From NCBI GenBank assembly GCA_947624075.1, contig CANQIM010000018.1, positions 1 to 13,977 of the forward strand: a stretch of DNA of 13,977 nt. The letters run 5' to 3'. This stretch comes from an uncultured Bacilli bacterium. Lineage in GTDB: Bacteria; Bacillota_I; Bacilli_A; RF39; UBA660. Position 1 is the stretch's first letter. The number at the start of each line of letters is the position of its first letter. Below are positions 1-7,447 of the stretch, piece after piece. The position numbers and the translations under genes are program-made. The notes beneath the pieces are model-generated. The model saw nothing but the letters and a program-made list of their open reading frames with translations. It had not been told where the DNA came from and did no database searches.

Positions 1-54
1 TTTTTGTTCATCAGTTGGATAAAGTCTAAATTTATAAGCCTTATTAATTAACAT
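1..54 (-). CDS. tnpB: TnpB (IS200/IS605 family OrfB), N-terminal fragment cut by window edge
   Basis: Only the first 18 codons are inside the window: ATG at 54..52, read leftward, gives MLINKAYKFRLYPTDEQK. The AYKFRLYPT-x-EQ pattern is the hallmark of the N-terminal helix-turn-helix of TnpB/OrfB proteins of IS200/IS605 elements, the RNA-guided nucleases ancestral to Cas12. A GGGGGA ribosome-binding site lies just upstream (66..61) and a consensus promoter at 105..77. Whether the gene is complete, whether its RuvC catalytic residues are intact, and whether a tnpA partner exists cannot be seen. A TnpB-derived, nuclease-dead regulator would start the same way. The family assignment rests on a short but very characteristic peptide. 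Confidence 0.82.
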   Translation of the reverse strand, partial: MLINKAYKFRLYPTDEQK

Positions 55-76
55 TTATATTCCCCCTAACAATTAC

Positions 77-105
77 ATTATAATACAAACGTTTGTACTT
101 GTCAA
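77..105 (-). promoter_or_regulatory. Consensus SigA-type promoter of tnpB with palindrome in the spacer
   Basis: On the minus strand TTGACA (105..100) and TATAAT (82..77) are separated by exactly 17 bases, matching the vegetative consensus at all 12 positions. The spacer contains the perfect 14-base palindrome TACAAACGTTTGTA (97..84), placed where a bound protein would block RNA polymerase. It drives the tnpB fragment, whose ATG is at 54. The palindrome is seen directly; operator function is inferred. Confidence 0.85.
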
Positions 106-148
106 TTGAACAATTATTCTTTATAAAGAGAAAATTCCTTACAAACAA

Positions 149-177
149 AAGAAAGTTTCCATATAAGAAACTTTTTT
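149..177 (-). terminator. Rho-independent terminator of the prepilin gene, probably bidirectional
   Basis: AAAGTTTC (152-159) pairs with GAAACTTT (167-174) around a 7-base loop. The stem can extend to 149/177 through one G-U pair. On the minus strand it is followed by a T-rich run (CTTTTGTTTG), and on the plus strand by six Ts. It lies about 28 bases after the stop codon of the prepilin gene that ends at 205. Confidence 0.75.
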
Positions 178-204
178 ATTCATTTGATAATAGAAAGGAA
201 ATTA

Positions 205-792
205 CTAATTCAATTTACACTTAAATACTCCATCTTCATTTGGTTTTGTTCTAGCTTTACCAGCTTCTAAACAATAAGTCGACTCAGCTCCACAACTAGA
301 TGTATCAGTAGTAATATTTACTCTTTTTAAATCTTCTTCTTCAACTTCTTCTATTAAACCATGTTTACCTGTATCTGTAACCATTATAGTATAAGTTTCC
401 TTTGTTATCATATTACCGCTTGTTTCTTTTACCCATTTAACATAGCCAACTAATTCTGAGCCACCAAAAGGTGATTTACCGCCAGTTTGCATCAAATCTT
501 TTGTACCTTGATCGTTTTGGGTATCAATTACAAAGTAATAAGTACCATCTTTAGTTCCAGATGCTGTAACCATTGAATCTTCTTTGCCTGCTACTTGCTC
601 ACAAGAAATATTATCTGCTAAAACTTCTTGTCTTACAGTTTTTATATACTCCTTAGCAGTTGATGCAAAAGTATCACGTCTAGCATTTTCAATAATTCTA
701 TTAACTGAACCAATTGCAACGATCATCAAAATACCCATAATTGTAATTACGGCCAACAACTCTATTAAAGTAAATCCTTTATTCTTCTTCAT
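205..792 (-). CDS. Type IV prepilin-like protein (N-terminal cleavage/methylation domain)
   Basis: A 195-residue protein beginning MKKNKG followed by FTLIELLAVITIMGILMIVA. This is a textbook class III signal: a short basic leader ending in Gly, Phe at +1, Glu at +5, then a hydrophobic helix that serves as both membrane anchor and pilus-packing helix. It should be processed by a prepilin peptidase (PilD/ComC type) and assembled at the cell surface. The C-terminal half is a hydrophilic head with several cysteines (C-G-A-E-S-T-Y-C and F-K-C-K near the end) that could form a disulfide-bounded loop. The start at 792 was chosen because GGGAGGAA (808..801) is well spaced before it; an in-frame TTG at 810 would lie upstream of this Shine-Dalgarno. 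The second prepilin lies just upstream. No pilus ATPase or peptidase is nearby, so the system (competence-like or adhesive pilus) is unknown. Confidence 0.85.
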   Translation of the reverse strand: MKKNKGFTLIELLAVITIMGILMIVAIGSVNRIIENARRDTFASTAKEYIKTVRQEVLADNISCEQVAGKEDSMVTASGTKDGTYYFVIDTQNDQGTKDLMQTGGKSPFGGSELVGYVKWVKETSGNMITKETYTIMVTDTGKHGLIEEVEEEDLKRVNITTDTSSCGAESTYCLEAGKARTKPNEDGVFKCKLN

Positions 793-822
793 TTTTAATT
801 TTCCTCCCAACTCTATAATTAG

Positions 823-851
823 ATTATAATAGATAATTCTCTTATTTACAA
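823..851 (-). promoter_or_regulatory. Probable SigA-type promoter of the downstream prepilin gene
   Basis: TTGTAA (851..846) and TATAAT (828..823) are spaced by 17 bases on the minus strand, giving a perfect -10 and a 4/6 match at -35. The expected start site near 816 leaves a short leader containing the GGGAGGAA site. The -35 box lies inside a 6-base inverted repeat (TCTCTT 838-843, AAGAGA 850-855). Confidence 0.5.
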
Positions 852-861
852 GAGATTTTTT
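838..861 (+). terminator. Short inverted repeat with T-tract between the two prepilin genes
   Basis: TCTCTT (838-843), a 6-base loop and AAGAGA (850-855) are followed by six Ts on the plus strand. This has the form of an intrinsic terminator facing plus-strand transcription, although no plus-strand gene ends here. On the minus strand there is no T-tract after the stem, so it should not stop the prepilin transcript well. It overlaps the -35 box of the prepilin promoter and might instead be an operator or an antisense stop. Confidence 0.35.
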
Positions 862-906
862 CTAAATTTACAATTTTATACATCAGTAGTCAAAATGCAA
901 TTATTA

Positions 907-1473
907 TCATTCTTTATTAAAATCCAATTTCCTTTCAACCTTGTAGTACCCTCCTGTAACGGTGTTACAACCACAAGCGTCTTTTATATAGTAAGTATCT
1001 AAACTACTTAATTCTACATTTACATTACTTATGGAGTATAATTCCTTTGCTTCAACACCTTTTTCTAATGCCGTCTCAGTAGTAACATCAATTCCAAAAA
1101 GTGTATGATCATCATCTGTCATTTCTTCAGCCAATCTTACATAATATTCATATCTTTTACCAACTCTTTTAATAACAACAAATGATTGATCTCTTAAATA
1201 TTTTCCTCCATTAGGTGGATTTTCATATTCAGAATTATCTAAATAACCTAAAGACATAAGTATACAGTTATTATTTCCTGGTCTTACAACACCATTGTTA
1301 CCGGCCATTTTATATTTAGCTGTTGAAATCATCTTTTTAGCATCTTCATTATAAGTTTTTTCTTTATTTTGGGTTAAAATTCCAACGACATTAGGAACTG
1401 TAACAGCCATTAATATACCTAGTATTGTTAAACTAGCAAGTAGTTCAACTAGAGTAAAACCATTCTTCTTCAT
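907..1473 (-). CDS. Second type IV prepilin-like protein
   Basis: A 188-residue protein starting MKKNG then FTLVELLASLTILGILMAVTVPNV: short basic leader, Gly at -1, Phe at +1, Glu at +5 and a long hydrophobic helix, i.e. a class III (prepilin peptidase) signal. The first 60 residues resemble the neighbouring prepilin, but the head differs. It has a tyrosine-rich middle part (Y-E-Y-Y-V-R-L-A-E-E) and a CGC near residue 170 before a short basic/acidic tail. ATG at 1473 is preferred over an upstream in-frame start at 1521: AGAGGT (1486..1481) sits 7 bases before 1473, and the extra N-terminal residues would bury the leader. The GHL10 gene ends 53 bases upstream. The function of the filament is unknown. 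The family call is firm and the specific role is not. Confidence 0.83.
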   Translation of the reverse strand: MKKNGFTLVELLASLTILGILMAVTVPNVVGILTQNKEKTYNEDAKKMISTAKYKMAGNNGVVRPGNNNCILMSLGYLDNSEYENPPNGGKYLRDQSFVVIKRVGKRYEYYVRLAEEMTDDDHTLFGIDVTTETALEKGVEAKELYSISNVNVELSSLDTYYIKDACGCNTVTGGYYKVERKLDFNKE

Positions 1474-1492
1474 ATACCTTACCTCTATGTTA

Positions 1493-1521
1493 ATTATACA
1501 AAAGAAAAATATTATCTGCAA
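1493..1521 (-). promoter_or_regulatory. Possible promoter of the second prepilin gene
   Basis: A perfect TATAAT (1498..1493) lies 17 bases after TTGCAG (1521..1516; only 3/6 to the consensus). The predicted start site is close to the Shine-Dalgarno, giving a very short leader. It could be an extra promoter within a GHL10-prepilin transcript. Confidence 0.35.
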
Positions 1522-1526
1522 TAATC

Positions 1527-2708
1527 TTACTTCAAAATCTTTTGCATATTATTAATTTCCTGTAAAGAAGTATTAGAGTACAAACTTTCATCAAACAAAA
1601 AGCCATATCTAAATAGACAAAAGCCTTCATATTGTTTAATATTTCTACTAGAAATTATCTCTTTCATTATGATATTATCATTATTTAACCACTCATTACC
1701 ACCACTTTTGGCATACTCATCAAATTTTCCAACTTTATAAAAGGCTAAAGCAACTAGCATTTTAATATTTTTATTTTCTATTAAATTACTCCACTCTTCT
1801 AACACTTTTGGAAAACTTTGTGTTTCATTAAAAAAGCCATAATATATTTGAGGCATAATAAAGTCTATATATAAATCACTTTTAAGCCATAACTTTACAT
1901 CGGCAAAATTTTTCTCATAGTTATTATTAATATTCCCTTCTGGAGAAACACCAAATAAAACATTTTTTCCCTTGCATACTTCATGAACTTTTTCTACCAT
2001 ATTACTTACTATCATCAAGTTGTATTCTGTCTTAGAAATATTCTCATTTGTTAAAAGATAATTTTCATAATCCTTTATATCAATTTCATTATTAGGATAA
2101 AAATAATCATCAAAAATTACGCCATCAACTTCATAATTATCAACAATTTCTCTTACTCCTTCTACAATTAAATCAACTACTTCTTTTTTACTAGGATTAT
2201 AATATATACCACCACCTACATATAAAGTATCAGTTCCAATATATTTATAAGCGGGATTTTTTTCACTTATCGAACTTACATCATCATTAGTTCTAACACG
2301 ATAAGGATTAATCCAGGCATAGACGTCAATTCCTTCTTTATGAGCAACTTGTAAAAAATAAGCTAAAACATCAATTGATTTAACGCCTTCTTCTTGACTA
2401 ATAGAAGAGCTCCAAGGAAAAATATCAGATTCATATATAGCATCTGATGCACTTCTTACTTGTAGAACTAATAGATTAAAATTCATCTTTTTGACATTGG
2501 AAATAACGTTATCAATATTTTTTTTCATTTTAGAAAAGTTGCTATCTTTTACATATTTTTCAAGTTCGATGTAGCTAAAAAATAAACCTCTTTTTTCTTC
2601 TTTAAAGCTATTTACTTCTAAAGCTTTTGAAGTATTATTAGAAGTATTATCTCTACTAAAAAGGATTAAGGTAAGTACTAAAAATATTCCAATAATTATT
2701 TTTTTCAT
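1527..2708 (-). CDS. Secreted GHL10-family (DUF187, YngK-like) glycoside hydrolase-like protein
   Basis: A 393-residue protein with an N-terminal hydrophobic signal or anchor (residues 3-18) and no lipobox cysteine. The rest matches the GHL10/DUF187 TIM-barrel family. Visible motifs are R-G-L-F-F-S-Y-I-E (40-48), QVRSASDAIYESDIFPWS (83-100), YAWINPYR (130-137), VDGVIFDDYFYP (194-205), GVSPEG (253-258) and DFIMPQIYYG (282-291). The Asp pair in FDDYFYP and the SPE segment are the likely active-site carboxylates. Family members are thought to act outside the cell on glycans or peptidoglycan, but the substrate is not established, so no specific activity is claimed. The family often carries extra C-terminal domains; this copy is essentially the catalytic barrel alone. 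The start codon has no strong Shine-Dalgarno (AGTAAAG only). The DUF421 gene ends 47 bases upstream. Confidence 0.82.
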   Translation of the reverse strand: MKKIIIGIFLVLTLILFSRDNTSNNTSKALEVNSFKEEKRGLFFSYIELEKYVKDSNFSKMKKNIDNVISNVKKMNFNLLVLQVRSASDAIYESDIFPWSSSISQEEGVKSIDVLAYFLQVAHKEGIDVYAWINPYRVRTNDDVSSISEKNPAYKYIGTDTLYVGGGIYYNPSKKEVVDLIVEGVREIVDNYEVDGVIFDDYFYPNNEIDIKDYENYLLTNENISKTEYNLMIVSNMVEKVHEVCKGKNVLFGVSPEGNINNNYEKNFADVKLWLKSDLYIDFIMPQIYYGFFNETQSFPKVLEEWSNLIENKNIKMLVALAFYKVGKFDEYAKSGGNEWLNNDNIIMKEIISSRNIKQYEGFCLFRYGFLFDESLYSNTSLQEINNMQKILK

Positions 2709-2755
2709 AACTTTACTATATACTAATAAGAAGTCGATTTTTCACGAATTATCTC

Positions 2756-3403
2756 CTATTTAGTAAGTTTATCTTTTTCAATAATAAATAATCTTTTGTC
2801 ACGATAAAAAGCATAAAAAACATTTTCTAAAGATTTTCCTTCTTTCCTTAAAACTTCTAATAACCAAACTTTATTTTTGCCTATTTGATATAAAACATCT
2901 TCTTGTTCTTCACCGTCTATTATAACGGGTAAAGGATAAGTATGTTTCTTATCATCTTGCTTTTTAAAAACACTTAATCTACCACTTGTTTCTAATATCG
3001 CATAATCAACTTCTTCTATTGATTTAATCTCTTTATCACGAAGTTGGGTTAGTAAATCATCTAAATTATATCTTTGTTTAAGCATTTCTTCAAAGTTAAC
3101 CCTACCTCTATTAATTATAACAGAAGGCATCCCATCAATAGCATTTCTAATCTTGCCATTTTTTAAAGATATAACGGAGGCTCCTATTTGTAAAGCTACT
3201 AATACAGAAATAGGTATCAAGGAAACTAAAATACTCTTTTTATAATTCTCAATAGAAATAGCAGCAATCTCGGCAATAAATATTGACACAATAAAATCCA
3301 TTATTGAAAGTTCACCTATTTCTCTTTTTCCCATTACTCTATAAACAGTCGCAATTAAAACATAAAATAATACACTGCGAAAAAAAATAGTAAAATATTC
3401 CAT
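2756..3403 (-). CDS. DUF421 membrane protein (YetF-like)
   Basis: A 215-residue protein with N-terminal membrane helices (about 4-22, 33-51 and 57-80) and a cytoplasmic C-terminal part. Signature DUF421 features are GKREIGELSIMDFIVSI (25-41), GMPSVIINRGRV (about 91-102), the DDLLTQLR stretch and VDYAILETSGRLSVFK (about 122-137). In Bacillus the family includes YetF, YdfS, YkjA and YrbG, and the 2Duf protein linked to spore resistance. The molecular function is not settled. The start at 3403 was chosen because AGGTGA lies just upstream; the in-frame ATG at 3436 has no ribosome-binding site. The gene is divergent from the TIGR04086-type gene and probably co-transcribed with the GHL10 gene. Its presence in a genome with sigK is consistent with a spore membrane role, but that is inference. 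Confidence 0.88.
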   Translation of the reverse strand: MEYFTIFFRSVLFYVLIATVYRVMGKREIGELSIMDFIVSIFIAEIAAISIENYKKSILVSLIPISVLVALQIGASVISLKNGKIRNAIDGMPSVIINRGRVNFEEMLKQRYNLDDLLTQLRDKEIKSIEEVDYAILETSGRLSVFKKQDDKKHTYPLPVIIDGEEQEDVLYQIGKNKVWLLEVLRKEGKSLENVFYAFYRDKRLFIIEKDKLTK

Positions 3404-3475
3404 GAAATCACCTACTATTAGCTTGTCTTTTTTCATATTTTTTTATACATAGCATAAAATTAAATGAGGTGAATT

Positions 3476-3847
3476 ATGACTAATATTAAAAAATATCTCC
3501 TTCGTCTAGCCTATACTTTTTTAGCTTTATTTTTATCTTTACTTTTTATTACTACACTTTATTACTTTAATCTTATAAATGAAAATATTTATAAAGTCTT
3601 TAAAATAGTAATCTTGATTGTAAATATTTTCATAAGTGGCTATATCCTAGGTAAAAATGCTAAAAGTAAAGGCTATTTAGAGGGTCTAAAATTATCAATA
3701 ATGCTTATTCCGTTTTTCTTAATTGGAACTTTATTACTAAAAGAACCACTTAAGTTAACAATTATTATTTACTACTTAATTATTACAATGACTGCCACTT
3801 TATCTAGTATGATTGGCATATTAAGAAAAAAAGAAACTAATTCTTAA
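3476..3847 (+). CDS. TIGR04086 / DUF3792-type membrane protein (YrzE-like)
   Basis: The only convincing plus-strand gene, 123 residues with four predicted membrane helices (about 10-31, 41-60, 72-89 and 94-115) and short basic loops. The pattern fits the TIGR04086/DUF3792 family found in Firmicutes, including Bacillus YrzE: ALFLSLL in helix 1, an I-S-G-Y-I-L-G-K-N-A-K segment after helix 2, then K-G-Y-L-E-G. No function is known for the family. GAGGTG (3466-3471) precedes the ATG at 3476 with good spacing. No clear promoter was recognised in the 72-base divergent gap to the DUF421 gene. Its last 11 bases overlap the 3' end of trmK on the other strand, and no terminator is visible there. Confidence 0.75.
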   Translation: MTNIKKYLLRLAYTFLALFLSLLFITTLYYFNLINENIYKVFKIVILIVNIFISGYILGKNAKSKGYLEGLKLSIMLIPFFLIGTLLLKEPLKLTIIIYYLIITMTATLSSMIGILRKKETNS

Positions 3848-4505
3848 GCACATTCTTTAAGTAATTAATTTCTTTTTTTGTTTGTCTTCTTTTCATAATA
3901 AAATTTTTAGGTAATAATTCTAAAAGAATTTCTCGTGACTTTAATTCTCTTTCATAATATTCATAAAAAAGTTTGCCTTTTTTTTCTAAAAGTTTTGGTC
4001 CAAAGAAATATTCTTCTTTTGTATATCTTTTTTTACCTTTTTTCAAAACAATTATTTGATAAATAAATTTTTTATCTTTTACTAATTCTTCATTCTCTAT
4101 AAAAAAGCCTATTTTACAACAAAATCTTTTAACATCTTCTATATAATTATTGGGACTTAAAATAAGAGTCTTTATTTTTTTAGTAGTCTTCAAATTGTTT
4201 TTTAAAATACCAATTATATTTCTACCACCCATACCAGAAATGATAACAGTATCAACTTCATCACTATAAGTTTCTAAACCATTACCAAGACGAACTTCTA
4301 TTTTTTCTTCTAACTTTTCTTTTTTTATGTTTATTTTTGCTTGTTCTAAAGGTCCTTCTTTAACGTCACTTGCTATTGCTTTTATATTTTTATTTTGCTT
4401 TACTAAATAAATATCTAATAAAGCATGATCACATCCAACATCTAAACAAAAGGAATTAGCTTCCACTAAATCCCCTATTTTTTTTAATCTATCGTTAATC
4501 TTCAT
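3837..4505 (-). CDS. trmK: tRNA (adenine(22)-N(1))-methyltransferase TrmK
   Basis: A 222-residue class I SAM-dependent methyltransferase of the TrmK (YqfN) family, which methylates N1 of A22 in the tRNA D-arm region. The SAM-binding motif is L-D-V-G-C-D-H-A-L-L (21-30), followed by the acidic A-S-D-V (45-48). The G-M-G-G (91-94) and S-P-N-N (117-120, LQPN in many homologues) motifs mark the catalytic site. The C-terminal 70 residues are Lys/Glu-rich and helical, as expected for the coiled-coil tail that contacts tRNA. The ATG shares one base with the rpoD stop (TAATG), so translation is probably coupled. In Bacillus this gene also lies downstream of dnaG-sigA and is followed by a Nif3-family gene; here it is last, and a convergent membrane-protein gene follows. 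Confidence 0.95.
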   Translation of the reverse strand: MKINDRLKKIGDLVEANSFCLDVGCDHALLDIYLVKQNKNIKAIASDVKEGPLEQAKINIKKEKLEEKIEVRLGNGLETYSDEVDTVIISGMGGRNIIGILKNNLKTTKKIKTLILSPNNYIEDVKRFCCKIGFFIENEELVKDKKFIYQIIVLKKGKKRYTKEEYFFGPKLLEKKGKLFYEYYERELKSREILLELLPKNFIMKRRQTKKEINYLKNVLKN

Positions 4506-5602
4506 TAATTAGTCAAGAAATCCTTTAACTTTCTAGAACGAGATGGATGTCTTAATTTACGAAGAGCTTTAGCTTCAATTTGACGAATTCTTTCACGAGT
4601 AACCCCAAAGATTTGTCCTACTTCTTCAAGAGTGCGACATTGTCCATCATCAAGACCAAATCTTAAACGTAAAACTTTTTCTTCACGTTCCGTAAGTGTT
4701 GCTAAAACACCACTTAATTCTTCTTTCAACATTTCAACAGTAGCATATTCTTCTGGACCCATTGTTCTTTCATCTTTAATGAAATCACCTAAGTGAGAAT
4801 CATCTTCTTCACCAATTGGTGTTTCTAATGAAACTGGATCTTGAGAAATTTTATATACTTCACGAACTTTTTCAATACTTATTCCAAGCTTTTTAGCAAT
4901 TTCTTCATCAGTTGGTTCACGATTTAACTCTTGTGTAAGTTGTCTTTGAACACGAGCTAATTTGTTAATTGTTTCAACCATGTGAACTGGTACACGAATA
5001 GTTCTTGCTTGATCGGCAATAGCACGAGTAATTGCTTGTCTTATCCACCAAGTTGCGTAAGTTGAAAACTTATAACCTTTTGTTGGATCAAATTTATCAA
5101 CAGCTTTCATTAAACCAATATTTCCTTCTTGAATTAAATCTAGGAATAACATACCTCTTCCAACATATCTTTTAGCAATACTAACTACTAAACGCAAGTT
5201 AGATTCAGCAAGCATTCTTTTGGCCTCTTCATCGCCTTCTTCAGCTCTTTTAGCATATTCAAATTCTTCATCACTTGTAAGCAAATTGATACGTCCAATT
5301 TCTTTTAAATACATTCTAACTGGATCATTAATTTTTACATCTTTAGTCATTGTTAAGTCTTCAACAACAATATCTTCTGTAATTTCTGCTCCACCAGTTG
5401 CATCATCATCACTGCCATCTTCAGTAACAATATCAATTTCAGCATCAACTAAAGAATTATATAAATCATCTAAAGAATCACTATCAATTTCAAGCCCTTT
5501 TAATTCATCAGCTAATTGTTCATAAGTAATAAATCCTTGTTTTTTACCAAGCGCTAGTAATTTTTCCTTTCTTTCGTCTAAAGTTTTAATTTCTCCAACC
5601 AT
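4505..5602 (-). CDS. rpoD: RNA polymerase primary sigma factor RpoD/SigA
   Basis: A 365-residue housekeeping sigma factor, close in length to Bacillus SigA. An N-terminal region 1.1-like segment (1-60) is followed by an acidic linker (about 56-84). Region 1.2 starts at [19 protein letters not shown] (about 90-108). Region 2 has [20 protein letters not shown] and the -10-recognising [16 protein letters not shown] (170-185). Region 3 contains [15 protein letters not shown], and region 4.2 is the -35-recognising helix-turn-helix (about 324-353, T-L-E-E-V-G...[10 protein letters not shown]). The start lies 2 bases after the dnaG stop, and its AGGAG site (5614..5610) is built from the last codons of dnaG. 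The order dnaG-rpoD-trmK is the conserved macromolecular-synthesis arrangement of Firmicutes. It presumably recognises the TTGACA/TATAAT promoters seen in this window. Confidence 0.98.
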   Translation of the reverse strand: MVGEIKTLDERKEKLLALGKKQGFITYEQLADELKGLEIDSDSLDDLYNSLVDAEIDIVTEDGSDDDATGGAEITEDIVVEDLTMTKDVKINDPVRMYLKEIGRINLLTSDEEFEYAKRAEEGDEEAKRMLAESNLRLVVSIAKRYVGRGMLFLDLIQEGNIGLMKAVDKFDPTKGYKFSTYATWWIRQAITRAIADQARTIRVPVHMVETINKLARVQRQLTQELNREPTDEEIAKKLGISIEKVREVYKISQDPVSLETPIGEEDDSHLGDFIKDERTMGPEEYATVEMLKEELSGVLATLTEREEKVLRLRFGLDDGQCRTLEEVGQIFGVTRERIRQIEAKALRKLRHPSRSRKLKDFLTN

Positions 5603-5604
5603 AC

Positions 5605-7329
5605 CTATTCTCCTATCCTTAGTTTTCTAATCTTTTCAGCTAATTTAGCTTGTTCTAATGGATCAACTTCTTTTTTCATTAGAGCATTTAATCTTTTTAT
5701 TTCTTGCTTTATACTATAATCTTTTATAGCATCGAAATAAAGTTTTAATTCTTCTTTAGTTGTCGATTCATTATAATTATCGGCTAAAATACTGTTAAGT
5801 AAAACTAAAATATCGTCTTTATCTTGAACATAAGTGTAAAAATCAGCCACATTTATAAAACCATTTTGCTTATAAAAATAATTTATTTCATTATTAAGTT
5901 TCCGTGCATTTTCATCAGCTAAAATTAGCTTTTCTTTTTCTACTTGTGAAATAACCCAATCATTATTAAGCATAAAATATAAAACTTGTTCCACGGCTTT
6001 TACATACTTATCTTTCTTCTTTACATCTTTTTTCTGAGGAATTTGTATATTCTTAGGCTCTTCCTTTTCTTTTTTTAAACTATAAAGACGCATTTCCAGT
6101 GTATTATAACCTATATCGAACTCTTTTGCAAGTCTTTTTAGCATTACTTCGATACGAATTTCATCATCGATTTTAACCATTTCTTTTAAAACTGAATTTA
6201 TGTAATTAGCTTTTTCTTCATCACTTCGAAAATCAACGTTTTCTCGTAATTTAAGCATTTTGTAATCTGAGAAGTTTAAAGCTGAATCAACTAAATTTTG
6301 AAATTTTTCTTTACCATTATTTAAAATAAAAGTATCAGGATCATCTGGATTAGGTAGACTAATAACTTTTACTTCAACGCCTTGATCTAATAGAGTCTCT
6401 CCTATATTAAGAGTTGCATGTACCCCTGGATCATCACCATCTAAGCATAAAATAATATTATTAGAAAGTCTTTTTAAAAGATTAATTTGCTCTTTAGTAA
6501 GGGCTGTTCCCATTAAAGCAACTGTATTTCGAATATCAATCGTACTAGCTCTAATGACATCCATAAAGCCTTCCATTACAATAACAAATTTCTTAAGTCG
6601 ACATTCTTCCTTAGCTATATGATAATGATAAAGCATTTCACCTTTTTTAAAAATATCTGTTTCTTTAGTATTTACATATTTATTTTGTCCGTTATCTTTA
6701 TAAATTCTTCCACTAAAGCCTACTACTTTACCAGTAACATCATATAAACTAAACATAATTCTGTCACGATAAACATCATAATTATCGGTTGCTAAACCAA
6801 CTTTATTTAAGGTAGCTAAGTCATAACCTTTTTTGGTAAGTAAATTAACTAAATCATCTCTTTTATCTAAGGAAAGTCCTATTTCAAATTCCTTAATTAC
6901 ATCATCGTTAATGCCTCTTGAATATAAATATTTTTTGGCTTCTTTGCCAACCGAACTATTTAAATTATTTTGATAGTATTTTAAACTCAAATTATATGCT
7001 TGATAAAATTTATCAAATTTAGTTGCTTTTTTTGAGACTCTAACACCTTCTACAATAACGCCAACTCTATCACCTAAATATTTTAAAGCTTCTCTAAAAT
7101 CTAAATGTTCATAGTTCATTAAAAAGGTATAAACATTTCCTGTAGCATGACAAGAAAAGCAGGTATAAATTTGTTTTTCTCTTGAAACACACATTGAAGG
7201 ATTTGAGTCATCATGAAAAGGACAAACACCAAAATAGTTTTTTCCTTTGGCTGTAAGAGGAATTCTTTCACCAATAATATCTACGATATCGACTTTACTA
7301 CGAATAACGTTAGCAATATTTCCATCCAT
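5605..7329 (-). CDS. dnaG: DNA primase DnaG
   Basis: A 574-residue primase that makes RNA primers at the replication fork with DnaB-type helicase. The N-terminal CHC2 zinc-binding domain has Cys36, His39, Cys57 and Cys60 (CPFH...CFSC). The basic RNA-polymerase domain includes Y-R-D-R-I-M-F-S-L and G-F-S-G-R-I-Y (about 187-210). The Toprim domain has M-E-G-F-M-D (Glu253) and L-D-G-D-D-P-G (Asp297, Asp299), the expected metal-binding acidic residues. The helical C-terminus (from about 430) would be the helicase-binding domain. The start at 7329 is preferred: GAGGAAGTGA precedes it, and the in-frame ATG at 7359 lies next to a -10 box and so upstream of the probable transcription start. First gene of the dnaG-rpoD-trmK operon; a terminator separates it from the genes upstream. 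Confidence 0.97.
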   Translation of the reverse strand: MDGNIANVIRSKVDIVDIIGERIPLTAKGKNYFGVCPFHDDSNPSMCVSREKQIYTCFSCHATGNVYTFLMNYEHLDFREALKYLGDRVGVIVEGVRVSKKATKFDKFYQAYNLSLKYYQNNLNSSVGKEAKKYLYSRGINDDVIKEFEIGLSLDKRDDLVNLLTKKGYDLATLNKVGLATDNYDVYRDRIMFSLYDVTGKVVGFSGRIYKDNGQNKYVNTKETDIFKKGEMLYHYHIAKEECRLKKFVIVMEGFMDVIRASTIDIRNTVALMGTALTKEQINLLKRLSNNIILCLDGDDPGVHATLNIGETLLDQGVEVKVISLPNPDDPDTFILNNGKEKFQNLVDSALNFSDYKMLKLRENVDFRSDEEKANYINSVLKEMVKIDDEIRIEVMLKRLAKEFDIGYNTLEMRLYSLKKEKEEPKNIQIPQKKDVKKKDKYVKAVEQVLYFMLNNDWVISQVEKEKLILADENARKLNNEINYFYKQNGFINVADFYTYVQDKDDILVLLNSILADNYNESTTKEELKLYFDAIKDYSIKQEIKRLNALMKKEVDPLEQAKLAEKIRKLRIGE

Positions 7330-7360
7330 AGATATCACTTCCTCAACAAATATAGTCATT

Positions 7361-7370
7361 ATTATAGCAC
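7361..7370 (-). promoter_or_regulatory. Extended -10 promoter of the dnaG-rpoD-trmK operon
   Basis: GTGCTATAAT (7370..7361) contains a perfect -10 with the TGn extension. No good -35 was found at 16-18 bases. The start site would be near 7354, giving a leader of about 25 bases to the dnaG ATG at 7329. The same 10-mer precedes two other genes in the window. Confidence 0.6.
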
Positions 7371-7408
7371 TTTTATTAAGCTTTTTCTACTAAACTTTGA
7401 TAATTAAT

Positions 7409-7439
7409 AAAACACTAAAGCTTTTAACTGTAGTGTCTT
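7409..7439 (-). terminator. Intrinsic terminator after the tandem paralog genes
   Basis: ACACTA (7412-7417) pairs with TAGTGT (7431-7436), and the stem can extend through a G-U and A-T pairs to 7409/7439. On the minus strand it is followed by a T-rich run (TTTTATT). It lies 9 bases after the stop of the second paralog and upstream of the dnaG promoter, so it insulates the dnaG operon. The other side is also T-rich, so it may act in both directions. Confidence 0.7.
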
Positions 7440-7447
7440 TAATTTTT

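Noticed and set aside
84..99. LexA (SOS) box in the tnpB promoter
   Set aside because: ACAAACGTTT resembles part of some Gram-positive LexA sites, but the palindrome centre is shifted and the GAAC-N4-GTTC half-site spacing is not kept.
2709..2755. Terminator between the DUF421 and GHL10 genes
   Set aside because: Only a 3-bp stem can be drawn and there is no T-tract; co-transcription is more likely.
3404..3436. Longer N-terminus for the DUF421 protein
   Set aside because: The ATG at 3436 has no Shine-Dalgarno, while the ATG at 3403 has AGGTGA and begins at the family's normal start.
5220..5525. Plus-strand open frame of 101 codons opposite rpoD
   Set aside because: Serine-rich low-complexity translation that mirrors the rpoD codons, with no ribosome-binding site; an antisense shadow. 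The same applies to plus-strand frames at 584-829, 7213-7407, 9222-9482, 9421-9615 and 11819-12085.
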